Below, piece after piece: positions 1 to 9,169 of a DNA stretch of 43,837 nt (within the stretch, counting starts at the first letter, position 1; the number at the start of each line of letters is the position of its first letter). Both the position numbers and the translations under genes were made by a program. This DNA is from an uncultured Luminiphilus sp. Lineage in GTDB: Bacteria > Pseudomonadota > Gammaproteobacteria > Pseudomonadales > Halieaceae. The notes under the pieces are model-generated. The model saw only the letters and a program-made list of their open reading frames with translations. It was not told the origin of the DNA and did not search any database. The stretch covers positions 1 through 43,837 of the forward strand of contig CALKDK010000031.1 of the NCBI GenBank assembly GCA_938084055.1, written 5' to 3'.

Positions 1-1211
1 TCTTCCCCGGTCTCGTTCCAGCTGATATCGCTGAGGTGAACCAGGCCATCGATGTTGCCGTCGAGACCGATGAAAATACCAAAGTCAGTGATTGATTTTA
101 TCGTACCCGAGATACGATCACCCTTGGCGTGATCCGATGCAAAACCATCCCATGGGTTTTGTGTGCACTGCTTAATACCCAACGAAATTCGACGACGCTC
201 TTCATCGATATCGAGAACCATCACCTCCACCTCATCACCGAGCTGTACGATTTTCGAGGGGTGTACATTCTTGTTGGTCCAATCCATCTCGGAGACGTGC
301 ACAAGCCCTTCTACACCCTCCTCGATCTCAGCAAAGCAACCGTAATCGGTCAGATTGGTGACGCGTGCATTGACCCGGCTACCTTCTGGATACCGGTTGG
401 TAATTTCAACCCAGGGATCTTCACCAAGTTGCTTGAGTCCCAGCGAAACACGATTTCTCTCGCGGTCGAACTTGAGGATTTTGACATCCATTTCCTGTCC
501 AACCTCGACGATCTCGCTGGGATGCTTGATACGCTTCCAGGCCATATCCGTGATGTGGAGAAGTCCGTCCACGCCACCGAGATCAACAAATGCACCATAG
601 TCGGTGAGATTCTTGACCACCCCTTTGACCGACATGCCCTCCTGCAGGTTCTGCAGCAGTTCTTCGCGTTCCTGGCTGTTGGCCGCCTCCATGACCGCGC
701 GTCGTGACACGACCACATTGTTGCGCTTTTGATCCAGCTTGATCACCTTGAAGTCCAGCTCCTTACCTTCAAGATGGGTCGTCTCACGGACCGGGCGCAC
801 ATCAATCAGTGAGCCGGGAAGGAATGCACGAATCGATTCAATATCAACCGTGAAACCGCCCTTCACCTTGCCATTGATGATGCCCATTACAACTTCATCG
901 GCAACATGGGCCGCTTCCAGCCGCTTCCACGCCTCAGCGCGCTTGGCTTTTTCCCTGGAGAGCTTGGTCTCACCAAACCCATCCTCGACGGTCTCCAGGG
1001 CAACCTGGACTTCGTCACCAATGTTGAGCGTGCACTCACCGTTGGCATTGGTAAATTGGTCGAGGGGAATAACGCCCTCTGACTTCAGGCCAGCATGGAC
1101 TGTGACCCATTCATTATCTATATCGATGACGACACCGGTGACAATGGATCCGGGCTCCATATCGACGGTCTTGAGACTTTCTTCAAATAGCTCGGCGAAG
1201 GATTCGCTCAT
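1..1211 (-). CDS. rpsA: 30S ribosomal protein S1 (partial, 3' end outside window)
   Basis: About 403 N-terminal residues are visible; no stop is reached before the left edge. The translation starts [18 protein letters not shown] and shows repeated S1 (OB-fold) domains with the typical [15 protein letters not shown] and [20 protein letters not shown] signatures: two divergent N-terminal ribosome-docking domains (about 20-90 and 105-175), then RNA-binding repeats from about 190, the last one cut off. S1 binds mRNA leaders and delivers them to the 30S subunit. The ATG at 1211 is preceded by AGGA at suitable spacing. It lies 96 bp downstream of cmk, the classical cmk-rpsA pair, and the leader between them has two small hairpins that may serve autoregulation. 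Confidence 0.97.
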   Translation of the reverse strand, partial: MSESFAELFEESLKTVDMEPGSIVTGVVIDIDNEWVTVHAGLKSEGVIPLDQFTNANGECTLNIGDEVQVALETVEDGFGETKLSREKAKRAEAWKRLEAAHVADEVVMGIINGKVKGGFTVDIESIRAFLPGSLIDVRPVRETTHLEGKELDFKVIKLDQKRNNVVVSRRAVMEAANSQEREELLQNLQEGMSVKGVVKNLTDYGAFVDLGGVDGLLHITDMAWKRIKHPSEIVEVGQEMDVKILKFDRERNRVSLGLKQLGEDPWVEITNRYPEGSRVNARVTNLTDYGCFAEIEEGVEGLVHVSEMDWTNKNVHPSKIVQLGDEVEVMVLDIDEERRRISLGIKQCTQNPWDGFASDHAKGDRISGTIKSITDFGIFIGLDGNIDGLVHLSDISWNETGE

Positions 1212-1230
1212 GAGATGTTCCTGTTGTTGC

Positions 1231-1270
1231 GGCAGTCGAGCTGCCTAAACCAACCTCCAGATCAGGCTGG
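1231..1270 (-). promoter_or_regulatory. Two small stem-loops in the rpsA leader
   Basis: Between cmk and rpsA the sequence holds two perfect short inverted repeats: GGCAG-TCGAG-CTGCC at 1231-1245 and CCAG-ATCAGG-CTGG at 1257-1270. On the rpsA transcript both would fold within 60 nt upstream of the start codon. Leaders with consecutive hairpins are known for S1 autoregulation in gammaproteobacteria. That these two do so is inference; the stems are only 4-5 bp. Confidence 0.3.
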
Positions 1271-1307
1271 GTCTGCTTATGTTTGCGGTCTCCGTGGAGT
1301 CTGGCCT

Positions 1308-2000
1308 TTACATCGGTTCCCGCGGTTTAAAACCCTTCTCAGCAACACAATGCAACACACGATGGAAGACGGCGCCGGCAGACAGTGTTGAACTGTCGAT
1401 ATGGACTGCGTCCTCCGCGGCAACAAGGGGCGAGACTGAACGACCGGAGTCGCGCTGGTCCCGCTCATTAATGGCTTCAAGAAGGCGCGGCAGGCTAACA
1501 CTTTCGCCTCTGTCCATCAACTGCGCCTGCCGCCGCCGCGCACGGGCATCCACCGATGCTGTCAGGAAAATTTTCAGGGGAGCTTCAGGAAAGACGACGG
1601 TCCCCATATCTCGCCCATCAGCAACCAGACCGGGCGGTTTGGCGAGGGACCGTTGCCTGTCCAGCAGTGCAATTCTCACACCGGGCAACGTCGCCACTGC
1701 GGAGGCTCCAAGGCTGCCCTGCTCGGAGCGTATCTCTCGGCTGACCTCTTGCCCATCAAGCCACACTGCCACGCCATCGCCAGCGGGATCGAACCGCACA
1801 TCCAGACCCCGGGTTGTTTTCACAACCGCGGCCTCATCCTGCCAATCAACACCCTGAATTGAACAGGCATGGCCAATGACCCGGTATAGCGCACCACTGT
1901 CCAGCAAATGCCAGCCAAGATACTCCGCCACCCGGAGACTCAATGTGCCCTTACCCGCACCGCTAGGACCGTCGATGCAAATAACCGGCGCCCCGCTCAC
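1308..2000 (-). CDS. cmk: Cytidylate kinase
   Basis: A 230-residue protein that phosphorylates CMP/dCMP with ATP in the cytoplasm, recycling nucleotides from RNA and lipid turnover. The P-loop GPSGAGKGT is at residues 11-19, the CMP-binding DSGALYR at 34-40, and a DGRDMGTVVFP segment near residue 128; the length is normal for the family. It uses a GTG start whose GTGA overlaps the aroA stop by 4 bp, so translation is probably coupled. Gene order aroA-cmk-rpsA is conserved in Pseudomonas-like bacteria. Confidence 0.96.
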   Translation of the reverse strand: MSGAPVICIDGPSGAGKGTLSLRVAEYLGWHLLDSGALYRVIGHACSIQGVDWQDEAAVVKTTRGLDVRFDPAGDGVAVWLDGQEVSREIRSEQGSLGASAVATLPGVRIALLDRQRSLAKPPGLVADGRDMGTVVFPEAPLKIFLTASVDARARRRQAQLMDRGESVSLPRLLEAINERDQRDSGRSVSPLVAAEDAVHIDSSTLSAGAVFHRVLHCVAEKGFKPREPM

Positions 2001-3298
2001 GGGTAGGCGACCAGCTTCAAACCCGCACGGGCTGCCAGTTCAGCAAACCCCGGAAAGGACGTCGCCACATGATCGCAGTCCAGAATTTCTATGGTCTGGG
2101 TAGCGCAGAGTCCCGCCATGGCAAAGGCCATGGCGATGCGATGGTCATGATAGGTATTAACAGCGCCTCCACCCAGGCGCCCTCCCTCAATGATAATGCC
2201 GTCTGGGGTCGGTTGGTTATCAATACCCAATGTATTCAGACCCTCCGCCATCGCAGCAATGCGGTCGCTTTCCTTGACCCGTAACTCACTGGCGCCCCGC
2301 AGGGTTGTCGTCCCCTCCGCACAGGCCGCAGCTATAAACAGGGCGGGAAATTCATCTATCGCCAGCGGCACCTCATCCTCTGGAATATCAATGCCCCGCA
2401 AGCCCGCGTAGCGAATGCGCAGGTCGGCCACGGGCTCCCCACCCACATCACGGGGTTCAAGTACGGTGATATCAGCACCCATAAGTGTCAGTATATTGAT
2501 CACCCCAACGCGGGTCGGGTTCATCCCGACATGCCGCAGGACGACATCGGAGCCAGGTGCAATACTCGCGCCGACCATCAAAAACGCTGCAGACGAAACG
2601 TCCGCGGGAATATCGATTTGTGTTCCGGTCAGTTCGCCACCACCATCAAGGCCAATCACGCCATTGACGTGGTCGACCGTGTAACCGAACCCCCGCAACA
2701 TCCGCTCAGTGTGGTCCCGCGTCGGCGCAGGTTCGGTGACTGACGTTCTGCCCCGGGCGTAGAGCCCCGCCAATAAAACACAGGATTTCACCTGCGCACT
2801 CGCCATCGGCAGATCGTAATGGACACCTCGCAGGGGCTGCCCGCCTTTTATCAGCAAGGGCGGCGTTCCACCGGATTCTGCGGCGATCACAGCACCCATT
2901 TTTGTGAGCGGCTCAATCACGCGACCCATGGGGCGCTTCATCAATGACACGTCACCCACTAATTCGGAGTCGAAGGGTTGCCCCGCCAAAATTCCCGCAA
3001 ACAAGCGCATACCGGTGCCTGCATTGCCCAAATCAACAGGCCCCGAGGGGGGCGTCAATCCGCTCAAGCCCACCCCGGAAACAGTGAGTTGGCCATCGAC
3101 AGGACCCTCGATGGGCACACCCATACTGCGAAAAGCAGCAATGGTCGCCAGGGCATCTTCCCCCTCAAGGAAACCCGACACCTCCGTGGTGCCTTGAGCA
3201 AGTGCTCCCAGCATCACGGCTCTGTGGGACATCGACTTATCACCGGGAACCCGATGATCACCCGACAGCCGCCCTCCCGGCTCGATGACATACTTCAT
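1997..3298 (-). CDS. aroA: 3-phosphoshikimate 1-carboxyvinyltransferase (EPSP synthase), class II-like
   Basis: A 433-residue enzyme joining shikimate-3-phosphate and PEP, the penultimate step to chorismate. The active-site GDKSMSHR is at residues 19-26, LGNAGTGMRL near 91-100, KRPMGR near 121, SAQVKS near 167 and a DEFPALF segment carrying the catalytic Asp near 318. The motif set R-x-H-x-E (RDHTE), GDKS, SAQVK and NPTR is that described for class II, glyphosate-tolerant EPSP synthases. In Pseudomonas aroA is fused behind tyrA; here it is a separate gene whose ATG overlaps the tyrA stop (ATGA). Confidence 0.97.
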   Translation of the reverse strand: MKYVIEPGGRLSGDHRVPGDKSMSHRAVMLGALAQGTTEVSGFLEGEDALATIAAFRSMGVPIEGPVDGQLTVSGVGLSGLTPPSGPVDLGNAGTGMRLFAGILAGQPFDSELVGDVSLMKRPMGRVIEPLTKMGAVIAAESGGTPPLLIKGGQPLRGVHYDLPMASAQVKSCVLLAGLYARGRTSVTEPAPTRDHTERMLRGFGYTVDHVNGVIGLDGGGELTGTQIDIPADVSSAAFLMVGASIAPGSDVVLRHVGMNPTRVGVINILTLMGADITVLEPRDVGGEPVADLRIRYAGLRGIDIPEDEVPLAIDEFPALFIAAACAEGTTTLRGASELRVKESDRIAAMAEGLNTLGIDNQPTPDGIIIEGGRLGGGAVNTYHDHRIAMAFAMAGLCATQTIEILDCDHVATSFPGFAELAARAGLKLVAYP

Positions 3299-4236
3299 GA
3301 GGACTCCTGCCCTTCCCCTGTACCGGTTGCTGCGCTGATTACCGACGATTCACTCGACTCAAACAGTGGATTCAAAACCGCGTCGTGGGCACGGCGAACC
3401 GAACGGCACTTTTCAAAATAACGCTCAAGAGGGGGACCGTCACCCCGTGCAATCAATTCCCTGAGATTGGCAAGTTCCTGCTCAACCGATTCGAGTGCCG
3501 AGACCAAAGCAGCGCGATTGGTGAGAGCCACATCCCGCCACATAATAGGATCAGATGCGGCAATGCGTGTCATGTCCCGCAGGGCGCCACCCCCGTGCTG
3601 CATTGGCGCAAGAGGATCATCGGCCAACACCATCGTCAGGGCGTAGGCCATCATATGGGGTGAATGGCTGCTGGCAGCCAGCGCAGCGTCGTGATCTGCC
3701 ACGCTCATGGTCGTCACGCGCGAACCAACCCGTTGCCACATCGATGTCACCCAGGCAACGGCGTTGGTATCGGTAAACGCCTCCGGCGTTAAAATAGCTT
3801 CCCGGCCATCAAACAAATCAGCTCTTGCAGCCGTAACACCACTGTTCTCCGACCCCGCGATGGGGTGTCCGGGAACAAAACGGGAGTAACGGGGAAGGGC
3901 GCGATCCACTATCCAACCCTTCATGCTCGCCAAATCAGTCACGATCGGCTGCTCACCCGACCGCTGCAGCAGATCAAGAACCACACCCAGAAGTTCGGCA
4001 GTCGCCATTGGGGGGGCACCAATGACCAGCGCCTCCGCTCCTTGGATGGCACGACCGAGATCCAGGTCGTAGCGATCAATAACCCCCATTTTCAAACCCT
4101 GCTCCAGGCTGGGTTCACGGGGCCCCCAAGCCGAGAGTTCCCCCTGCCAGCCACTGCGCCGCAGCGCCATGGCGAGGGAGCCGGAAATCAGACCCAGCCC
4201 CAGGAAAACAACGTTGGCGGTGTTCAGAGCCGGCAC
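3295..4236 (-). CDS. tyrA: Prephenate dehydrogenase
   Basis: A 313-residue monofunctional enzyme oxidising prephenate to 4-hydroxyphenylpyruvate for tyrosine. The N-terminal dinucleotide-binding motif GLGLISGS is at residues 13-20. PGHPIAGSENSG near 120 and ASSHSPHMMAYAL near 187 match the substrate-pocket segments of TyrA. There is no chorismate mutase or ACT domain. The start is GTG at 4236. The gene sits 14 bp after pheA and overlaps aroA by 4 bp. In Pseudomonas hisC2 lies between pheA and tyrA, and TyrA is fused to AroA; neither holds here. Confidence 0.93.
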   Translation of the reverse strand: MPALNTANVVFLGLGLISGSLAMALRRSGWQGELSAWGPREPSLEQGLKMGVIDRYDLDLGRAIQGAEALVIGAPPMATAELLGVVLDLLQRSGEQPIVTDLASMKGWIVDRALPRYSRFVPGHPIAGSENSGVTAARADLFDGREAILTPEAFTDTNAVAWVTSMWQRVGSRVTTMSVADHDAALAASSHSPHMMAYALTMVLADDPLAPMQHGGGALRDMTRIAASDPIMWRDVALTNRAALVSALESVEQELANLRELIARGDGPPLERYFEKCRSVRRAHDAVLNPLFESSESSVISAATGTGEGQESS

Positions 4237-4250
4237 GTCAGGATACCTGG

Positions 4251-5354
4251 CTACAGCGGGGCACAGGGATAGGAGCCCAGTCTTTTCAGCATGATCGACT
4301 GCTCCTCAAGCTCAGTCATGATCCTGCCAACCGCCTGATCCTCAAGATGTCCCTCAAATTCGATGTAAAAAACATAGGTCCATTTTTCGGTCTTTGAGGG
4401 CCGAGAATCAATTCTCGTCAGGCTGATACCCGCCTCTTCGAAGGGTCTGAGCAAATTCAGTAACGCCCCGGGGCGGTTACGGCTGGCAATCATGACCGAC
4501 GTCTTGTCCTTGCCACTCGGGGGCACATAATCACGGCCAAGAATCAGGAAGCGTGTGGTGTTGCTGGCATAATCCTGTATGGAAGCCTCTCGCTTCAGTA
4601 GCGAATAGGTTTCAGCCGCAATATCACCCGCAATGGCGGCCACACCCGACTCATCCTGAGCACGCTGGGCGGCTTCGCCGTTACTGGCGACCTGTTCCAG
4701 CGTTGCATGGGGCAGGTTTGTATCGAGCCACGCCCGGCACTGGCCGAGTGCCTGGGGATGGCCATAGACCTTGGTGATGTTGGCAGCCCCAGTGGCCTCA
4801 CCTACAAACAAGTGGTGGACCACTGGCAACTCAACTTCACCCACAATATGAAGCGGAGACTCCAGAAAACAGTCCAGGGTTTGTCCCACCATCCCTTCCG
4901 TGGAGTTTTCCACTGGGACGACACCGAAATCACATCGTCTTTCCTCCACCTCCCTGAACACCGCCTGAATCGAAGCCTGGGCCTGGGGCAGTGCAGACTG
5001 CCCGAAATGTTTCCTCGCCGCAGCCTGGGTGTAGGTACCAAAAGGACCGAGAAAGGCGACCGCAAGAGGTTGCTCGAGGGCGAGGCAACTGGACATGATT
5101 TCCCTGAATATACGCGCCAGGTAATCGTCGGGAAGGGGGCCTGGATTGCGCTCCTGAATGGCTCTCAGAACCTGGGCCTCTCGCTCGGGGCGATAAAACA
5201 GCACCGAGCCTTCTGTTTCCGCCTGAACGGCTGCCAATTTAATCGCCGCGACTTCTTGGGCACAGCGAGCGCGATCGCTGATCAGGTTCATCAACTTGGC
5301 GTCGATGGCGTCAATGCGTGCGCGAATGGAGGCAAGCTCTTCGTCAGTCGCCAT
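4251..5354 (-). CDS. pheA: Bifunctional chorismate mutase / prephenate dehydratase
   Basis: A 367-residue P-protein converting chorismate through prephenate to phenylpyruvate. Residues 1-95 form an AroQ chorismate mutase helix bundle. Residues 97-275 are the prephenate dehydratase domain (VAFLGPFGTYTQAA, VPVENSTEG, NTTRFLIL with the TRF motif). From about 285 there is an ACT domain. GALLNLL and DSRPS resemble the GALV and ESRP elements that bind phenylalanine, so feedback inhibition is likely. The ATG follows the serC stop by 3 bp. Confidence 0.96.
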   Translation of the reverse strand: MATDEELASIRARIDAIDAKLMNLISDRARCAQEVAAIKLAAVQAETEGSVLFYRPEREAQVLRAIQERNPGPLPDDYLARIFREIMSSCLALEQPLAVAFLGPFGTYTQAAARKHFGQSALPQAQASIQAVFREVEERRCDFGVVPVENSTEGMVGQTLDCFLESPLHIVGEVELPVVHHLFVGEATGAANITKVYGHPQALGQCRAWLDTNLPHATLEQVASNGEAAQRAQDESGVAAIAGDIAAETYSLLKREASIQDYASNTTRFLILGRDYVPPSGKDKTSVMIASRNRPGALLNLLRPFEEAGISLTRIDSRPSKTEKWTYVFYIEFEGHLEDQAVGRIMTELEEQSIMLKRLGSYPCAPL

Positions 5355-5357
5355 ACC

Positions 5358-6434
5358 CTAGCCGTAACGTCGCTCGAATTGGTCCATAAATTGGCACAGC
5401 GCCTCCACAGCACCCTCTGGTACAGCATTGTAGATGCTGGCGCGCATTCCGCCTACAGATCGATGGCCCTTGAGATTCATGAGTCCAGCCGATTCAGCCT
5501 CCTGTAAAAATGTTGCGTCCAGCCCGCTATCGGCCAGGGTAAAGGGAACATTCATCAGGGAACGGGCGGATCTGGCCACGGGGTTGTGATAGAACGCGGA
5601 GGCATCAAGCAGATCATACAGGCGAGAGGCTTTACGCTGGTTGATGGCAGCCATGGCACTCAGTCCGCCCAGCGCCTCCAACCACTCAAAAACCAAGCCC
5701 GCGAGGTAAATGGCAAAAGTGGGCGGTGTGTTATACATCGAACCATTGGCCGCAGCCTTTTCCCAGTTCAACATGGCCGGACAGGCATCCCTCGCCCGAC
5801 CCAATAACTCTCGTCGTACAATGACCAGTGCCAGCCCCGCAGGTCCAATGTTCTTCTGGGCGCCAGCGTAGATAACACCGAAGCGGGAAACGTCTATCGG
5901 ACGGGACAACAGAGTGGACGACATATCCGCAACCAGCGGGGCGTCTGGTTCGGGCACATGGCCAAACTCGAGTCCGCCAATCGTCTCGTTGGGACAGTAG
6001 TGGAAATACTGACCGCCCTTTACTGACCAACACTCCGTTTCAGGTATCGACATGTAATTGTCGTCCTGCCCATCGGCAACGAGATTGGCTTCGACGAACC
6101 TTGCACCCTCAGCGAGCGCCTTCTTGGACCACTGCCCGGTAACGAGATAATCTGCGGCATCCCCGTCGGTGGCGAGGTTTAGAGGGACGGCGGCAAACTG
6201 CTGGCTGGCACCCCCTTGTTGAAAAAGCACTGCGTAATCGTCGGTAATGCCCAGCAAACGCCTTAATGACGCTTCAGCCGATGATGCCACCGCCTCAAAA
6301 GCCGGGCTGCGGTGGCTGACCTCCATAACCGAGGCACCCTGGCCCTGCCAATCGAGAAGTTCATCCCGCGCTCGGGCCAGCACGACTTCCGGGAGTGCGG
6401 CAGGGCCAGCACAGAAATTATGGACGCGACCCAC
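5358..6434 (-). CDS. serC: Phosphoserine aminotransferase
   Basis: A 358-residue PLP enzyme acting in serine synthesis and in making 4-phosphohydroxythreonine for PLP. It opens with VHNFCAGPAALP. FQQGGASQQF (71-80) is the phosphate/PLP-binding loop and AQKNIGPAG carries the Schiff-base lysine K194. A C-terminal HRSVGGMRASIYNA segment is typical. The GTG start at 6434 has GGGGAG upstream and follows the gyrA stop by 3 bp. PLP made via SerC also links to the pdxJ gene at 18730. Confidence 0.97.
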   Translation of the reverse strand: MGRVHNFCAGPAALPEVVLARARDELLDWQGQGASVMEVSHRSPAFEAVASSAEASLRRLLGITDDYAVLFQQGGASQQFAAVPLNLATDGDAADYLVTGQWSKKALAEGARFVEANLVADGQDDNYMSIPETECWSVKGGQYFHYCPNETIGGLEFGHVPEPDAPLVADMSSTLLSRPIDVSRFGVIYAGAQKNIGPAGLALVIVRRELLGRARDACPAMLNWEKAAANGSMYNTPPTFAIYLAGLVFEWLEALGGLSAMAAINQRKASRLYDLLDASAFYHNPVARSARSLMNVPFTLADSGLDATFLQEAESAGLMNLKGHRSVGGMRASIYNAVPEGAVEALCQFMDQFERRYG

Positions 6435-6437
6435 TAA

Positions 6438-9035
6438 TCATGACTCCCCGGAGTTACTGGGTCCCGGTGCGATAACAGCCTCTGGGCCCTCATCGTCATC
6501 TTCGGCAATGCGGCTGAGACGCACCAATTTCTCGTCTTCGCGAGTCTTGATGACCCGCACGCCCTGGGTATTACGCCCGAGAACCGAAATCTCATCGACC
6601 CGCGTTCGCACAGCGGTACCCTGATCTGAAATCAGCATAATCTCATCGCCATCCGAGACCTGCACGGCACCCACCAAGGGACCATTTTTATCCGTGGTTG
6701 CCATCGCGATAACACCCTTGGTACCTCGACCTTTGGTGGGGAATTCCGGCGTCTGGGTGCGTTTGCCATATCCCTTGGCACTCACGGTCAGGATAGCGCT
6801 GTCGTCTTTTGGCACGATCAACGAAATCAAACGTTGCCCCTCACCCAGACTGATACCCCGCACACCCCGGGCTGTGCGACCCATTGCGCGCACGGCGTTT
6901 TCCTGAAAACGAACCGCTTTGCCCGCGCTGGACAACAACATGACATCGCACTGGCCATCGGTCACTGCAGTGCCGACCAACCAGTCTCCCTCCTCAAGAT
7001 CAAGGGCACGCAGGCCAACACTGCGTTGGCGCGCAAACTGGCGCATATCCGTCTTCTTTACGAATCCACGGGCTGTCGCCATAAAGATATAGTGCCCCTC
7101 CTCGTAGGCATCGATTGGGAGGATGGATGTAATCCGCTCACCCTCATCGAGGGGGAGCAGGTTGACCATGGGCCGCCCCCTGGAATTCCGGCTGGCGAGG
7201 GGAATATGGAAAACCCTCAGCCAGTAAACTTTGCCCAGATCAGAAAAACAAAGAATGGTGGCGTGCGTGCTTGCAATGAGGAGATGCTCAACAAAATCCT
7301 CATCCTTAACCGCCGTTGCGGATCGACCGGTACCCCCACGACGCTGGGCCTGATAGTCCGAAAGCGACTGCGTTTTGGCGTAGCCGCCGTGGGAAATAGT
7401 CACTACCCGATCTTCCTCTGTGATCAGGTCCTCAACCGTGAGATCGTGGGTAGAGTCGGTGATCTCCGTTAGCCGGTCATCGCCAAATTCTTCCACCAGT
7501 TCCCTCAACTCTTCACGAATCACCTGCCGCAGTCGTTCAGGCTCACCAAGAATTTCGAGATAATCGGAAATCTCGACAAGTTTATCCGAGTATTCCTGGA
7601 GCAATTTCTCGTGCTCGAGGCCCGTCAGACGGTGCAGTCGCAAATCGAGTATCGCCTGGGCCTGGGCTGGTGAAAGGTGGTATTCGCCGTCCCGGAGACC
7701 AAACTCTGGCGGCAGGTCGTCCGGCCGGCAGGCATCGTCACCTGCACGTTCAAGCATGGCGTTTACATCGCCCGGCTGCCAGGGACTGGCGACCAGCGCC
7801 GCTTTGGCGTCCGCCGGTGTCGGTGAGGTTTTGATCAGCTCGATCACAGCATCGATATTGACCAACGCAATCGCGAGGCCTTCAAGAACGTGACCGCGCT
7901 CGCGGGCCTTCCGCAATAGGTAGACCGTGCGTCTGGTCACCACCTCCCGACGATGCCTGACAAAGGCCTCGATCATCTCCAACAAGTTGAGCGTGCGCGG
8001 CTGACCATCCACGAGGGCCACCATGTTGATACCCACAACCGACTGGAGCTGCGTCTGGGCATACAGGTTATTCAACACAACCTCACCCATCTCGCCCCGG
8101 CGTAACTCTATGACAACACGCATACCATCTTTGTCCGACTCGTCACGCAGCTCGGTGATGCCCTCGAGCTTCTTTTCCTTGACGAGTTCGGCTATTTTTT
8201 CTATCAGCCGCGCCTTGTTGACCTGGTACGGTATTTCATGGATGAGAATCGTATCCTTGCCACGGGCCTCGTCAGTGATGACCTCGGCCCGGGCTCGGAC
8301 ATAGATGCGTCCCCGTCCCGTACGATACGCCTGCACAATACCCGCGCGGCCATTGATAATGGCGCCGGTTGGAAAGTCTGGTCCGGGGATATACTCCATC
8401 AAGCCATCGACGGTAATTTCCGGGTTGTCAATCAGGGCCAGGCAGCCTGCGACCACCTCCCTGAGGTTGTGGGGTGGAATATTGGTGGCCATACCGACGG
8501 CAATACCCGAAGAACCGTTGACCAGAAGGTTAGGCACACGCGTGGGCAAAACAACGGGGATGCGCTCGGTGCCGTCGTAGTTGTCGACAAAGTCAACGGT
8601 TTCCTTATCCAGGTCTGCGAGCAATGCATGGGCCAGCTTGCTCATACGAATCTCGGTGTAGCGCATGGCCGCGGCGGAATCGCCATCTACGGAGCCGAAA
8701 TTACCCTGTCCATCTACGAGGGTATAACGCAGGGAGAAATCCTGGGCCATGCGGACAATGGTGTCGTAGACCGCTGAATCGCCATGGGGATGGTACTTAC
8801 CAATGACATCTCCCACCACGCGGGCGGATTTCTTATAAGGCTTATTCCAGTCGTTGTTGAGTTCATTCATGGCGAACAAAACGCGCCGATGGACCGGTTT
8901 CAGCCCATCGCGGACATCGGGCAGGGCACGCCCGACAATCACGCTCATGGCATAGTCCATGTACGACTGCTTGAGTTCGTCTTCGATGTTTACGGGAAGC
9001 ACTTCCCGTGCGATTTCCTTGGGTGTCTCTGCCAT
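6438..9035 (-). CDS. gyrA: DNA gyrase subunit A
   Basis: An 865-residue subunit of the enzyme that adds negative supercoils. The N-terminal breakage-reunion domain has the catalytic tyrosine Y126 in AAMRYTEIR. The quinolone-determining region reads HGDSAVYD with S87 and D91, the residues of sensitive enzymes. The C-terminal DNA-wrapping beta-pinwheel starts near 535 and contains the GyrA box at 564-570, here QRRGGTG, with Thr where Lys or Arg is usual. The tail is acidic. The ATG at 9035 has only weak Shine-Dalgarno pairing. It heads the minus-strand block, divergent from mtaD. Confidence 0.98.
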   Translation of the reverse strand: MAETPKEIAREVLPVNIEDELKQSYMDYAMSVIVGRALPDVRDGLKPVHRRVLFAMNELNNDWNKPYKKSARVVGDVIGKYHPHGDSAVYDTIVRMAQDFSLRYTLVDGQGNFGSVDGDSAAAMRYTEIRMSKLAHALLADLDKETVDFVDNYDGTERIPVVLPTRVPNLLVNGSSGIAVGMATNIPPHNLREVVAGCLALIDNPEITVDGLMEYIPGPDFPTGAIINGRAGIVQAYRTGRGRIYVRARAEVITDEARGKDTILIHEIPYQVNKARLIEKIAELVKEKKLEGITELRDESDKDGMRVVIELRRGEMGEVVLNNLYAQTQLQSVVGINMVALVDGQPRTLNLLEMIEAFVRHRREVVTRRTVYLLRKARERGHVLEGLAIALVNIDAVIELIKTSPTPADAKAALVASPWQPGDVNAMLERAGDDACRPDDLPPEFGLRDGEYHLSPAQAQAILDLRLHRLTGLEHEKLLQEYSDKLVEISDYLEILGEPERLRQVIREELRELVEEFGDDRLTEITDSTHDLTVEDLITEEDRVVTISHGGYAKTQSLSDYQAQRRGGTGRSATAVKDEDFVEHLLIASTHATILCFSDLGKVYWLRVFHIPLASRNSRGRPMVNLLPLDEGERITSILPIDAYEEGHYIFMATARGFVKKTDMRQFARQRSVGLRALDLEEGDWLVGTAVTDGQCDVMLLSSAGKAVRFQENAVRAMGRTARGVRGISLGEGQRLISLIVPKDDSAILTVSAKGYGKRTQTPEFPTKGRGTKGVIAMATTDKNGPLVGAVQVSDGDEIMLISDQGTAVRTRVDEISVLGRNTQGVRVIKTREDEKLVRLSRIAEDDDEGPEAVIAPGPSNSGES

Positions 9036-9085
9036 TAAAGCTGCTTTATCTTTGCGGAGGGATGGTCGGCATCGCCGATGGGAGG

Positions 9086-9114
9086 ATCATACCAAATCCG
9101 GTCCCTTTGGGCCA
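9086..9114 (-). promoter_or_regulatory. Possible gyrA promoter
   Basis: Reading the minus strand, TATGAT (9091-9086) is a good -10 element, 17 bp from a poor -35 TGGCCC (9114-9109). It would give a leader of about 45 nt to gyrA. A second TATGAT lies at 9119-9114. The -35 match is weak, so the assignment is tentative. Confidence 0.3.
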
Positions 9115-9130
9115 TCATACCTGTGTCCGA

Positions 9131-9169
9131 AGGACAGTATCGCGGTGCAACAGGTATACTTCGTCAATG
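9131..9169 (+). promoter_or_regulatory. Possible mtaD promoter giving a leaderless mRNA
   Basis: AGGACA (9131-9136), an 18-bp spacer and TATACT (9155-9160) form a sigma70-like promoter. The mtaD ATG begins 7 nt after the last base of the -10, which is where transcription would be expected to start. No clear Shine-Dalgarno sequence precedes this ATG. Leaderless translation is inference. Confidence 0.35.

Noticed and set aside
129..707. 192-codon frame opposite rpsA
   Set aside because: Shadow of the conserved S1 repeats on the other strand; no family resemblance.
4707..5507. 266-codon plus-strand frame across pheA and serC
   Set aside because: Antisense to two firmly identified genes; its translation has no recognisable motif.
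8763..8783. Possible quinolone-resistance changes in gyrA
   Set aside because: The region reads HGDSAVYD with the wild-type Ser and Asp.
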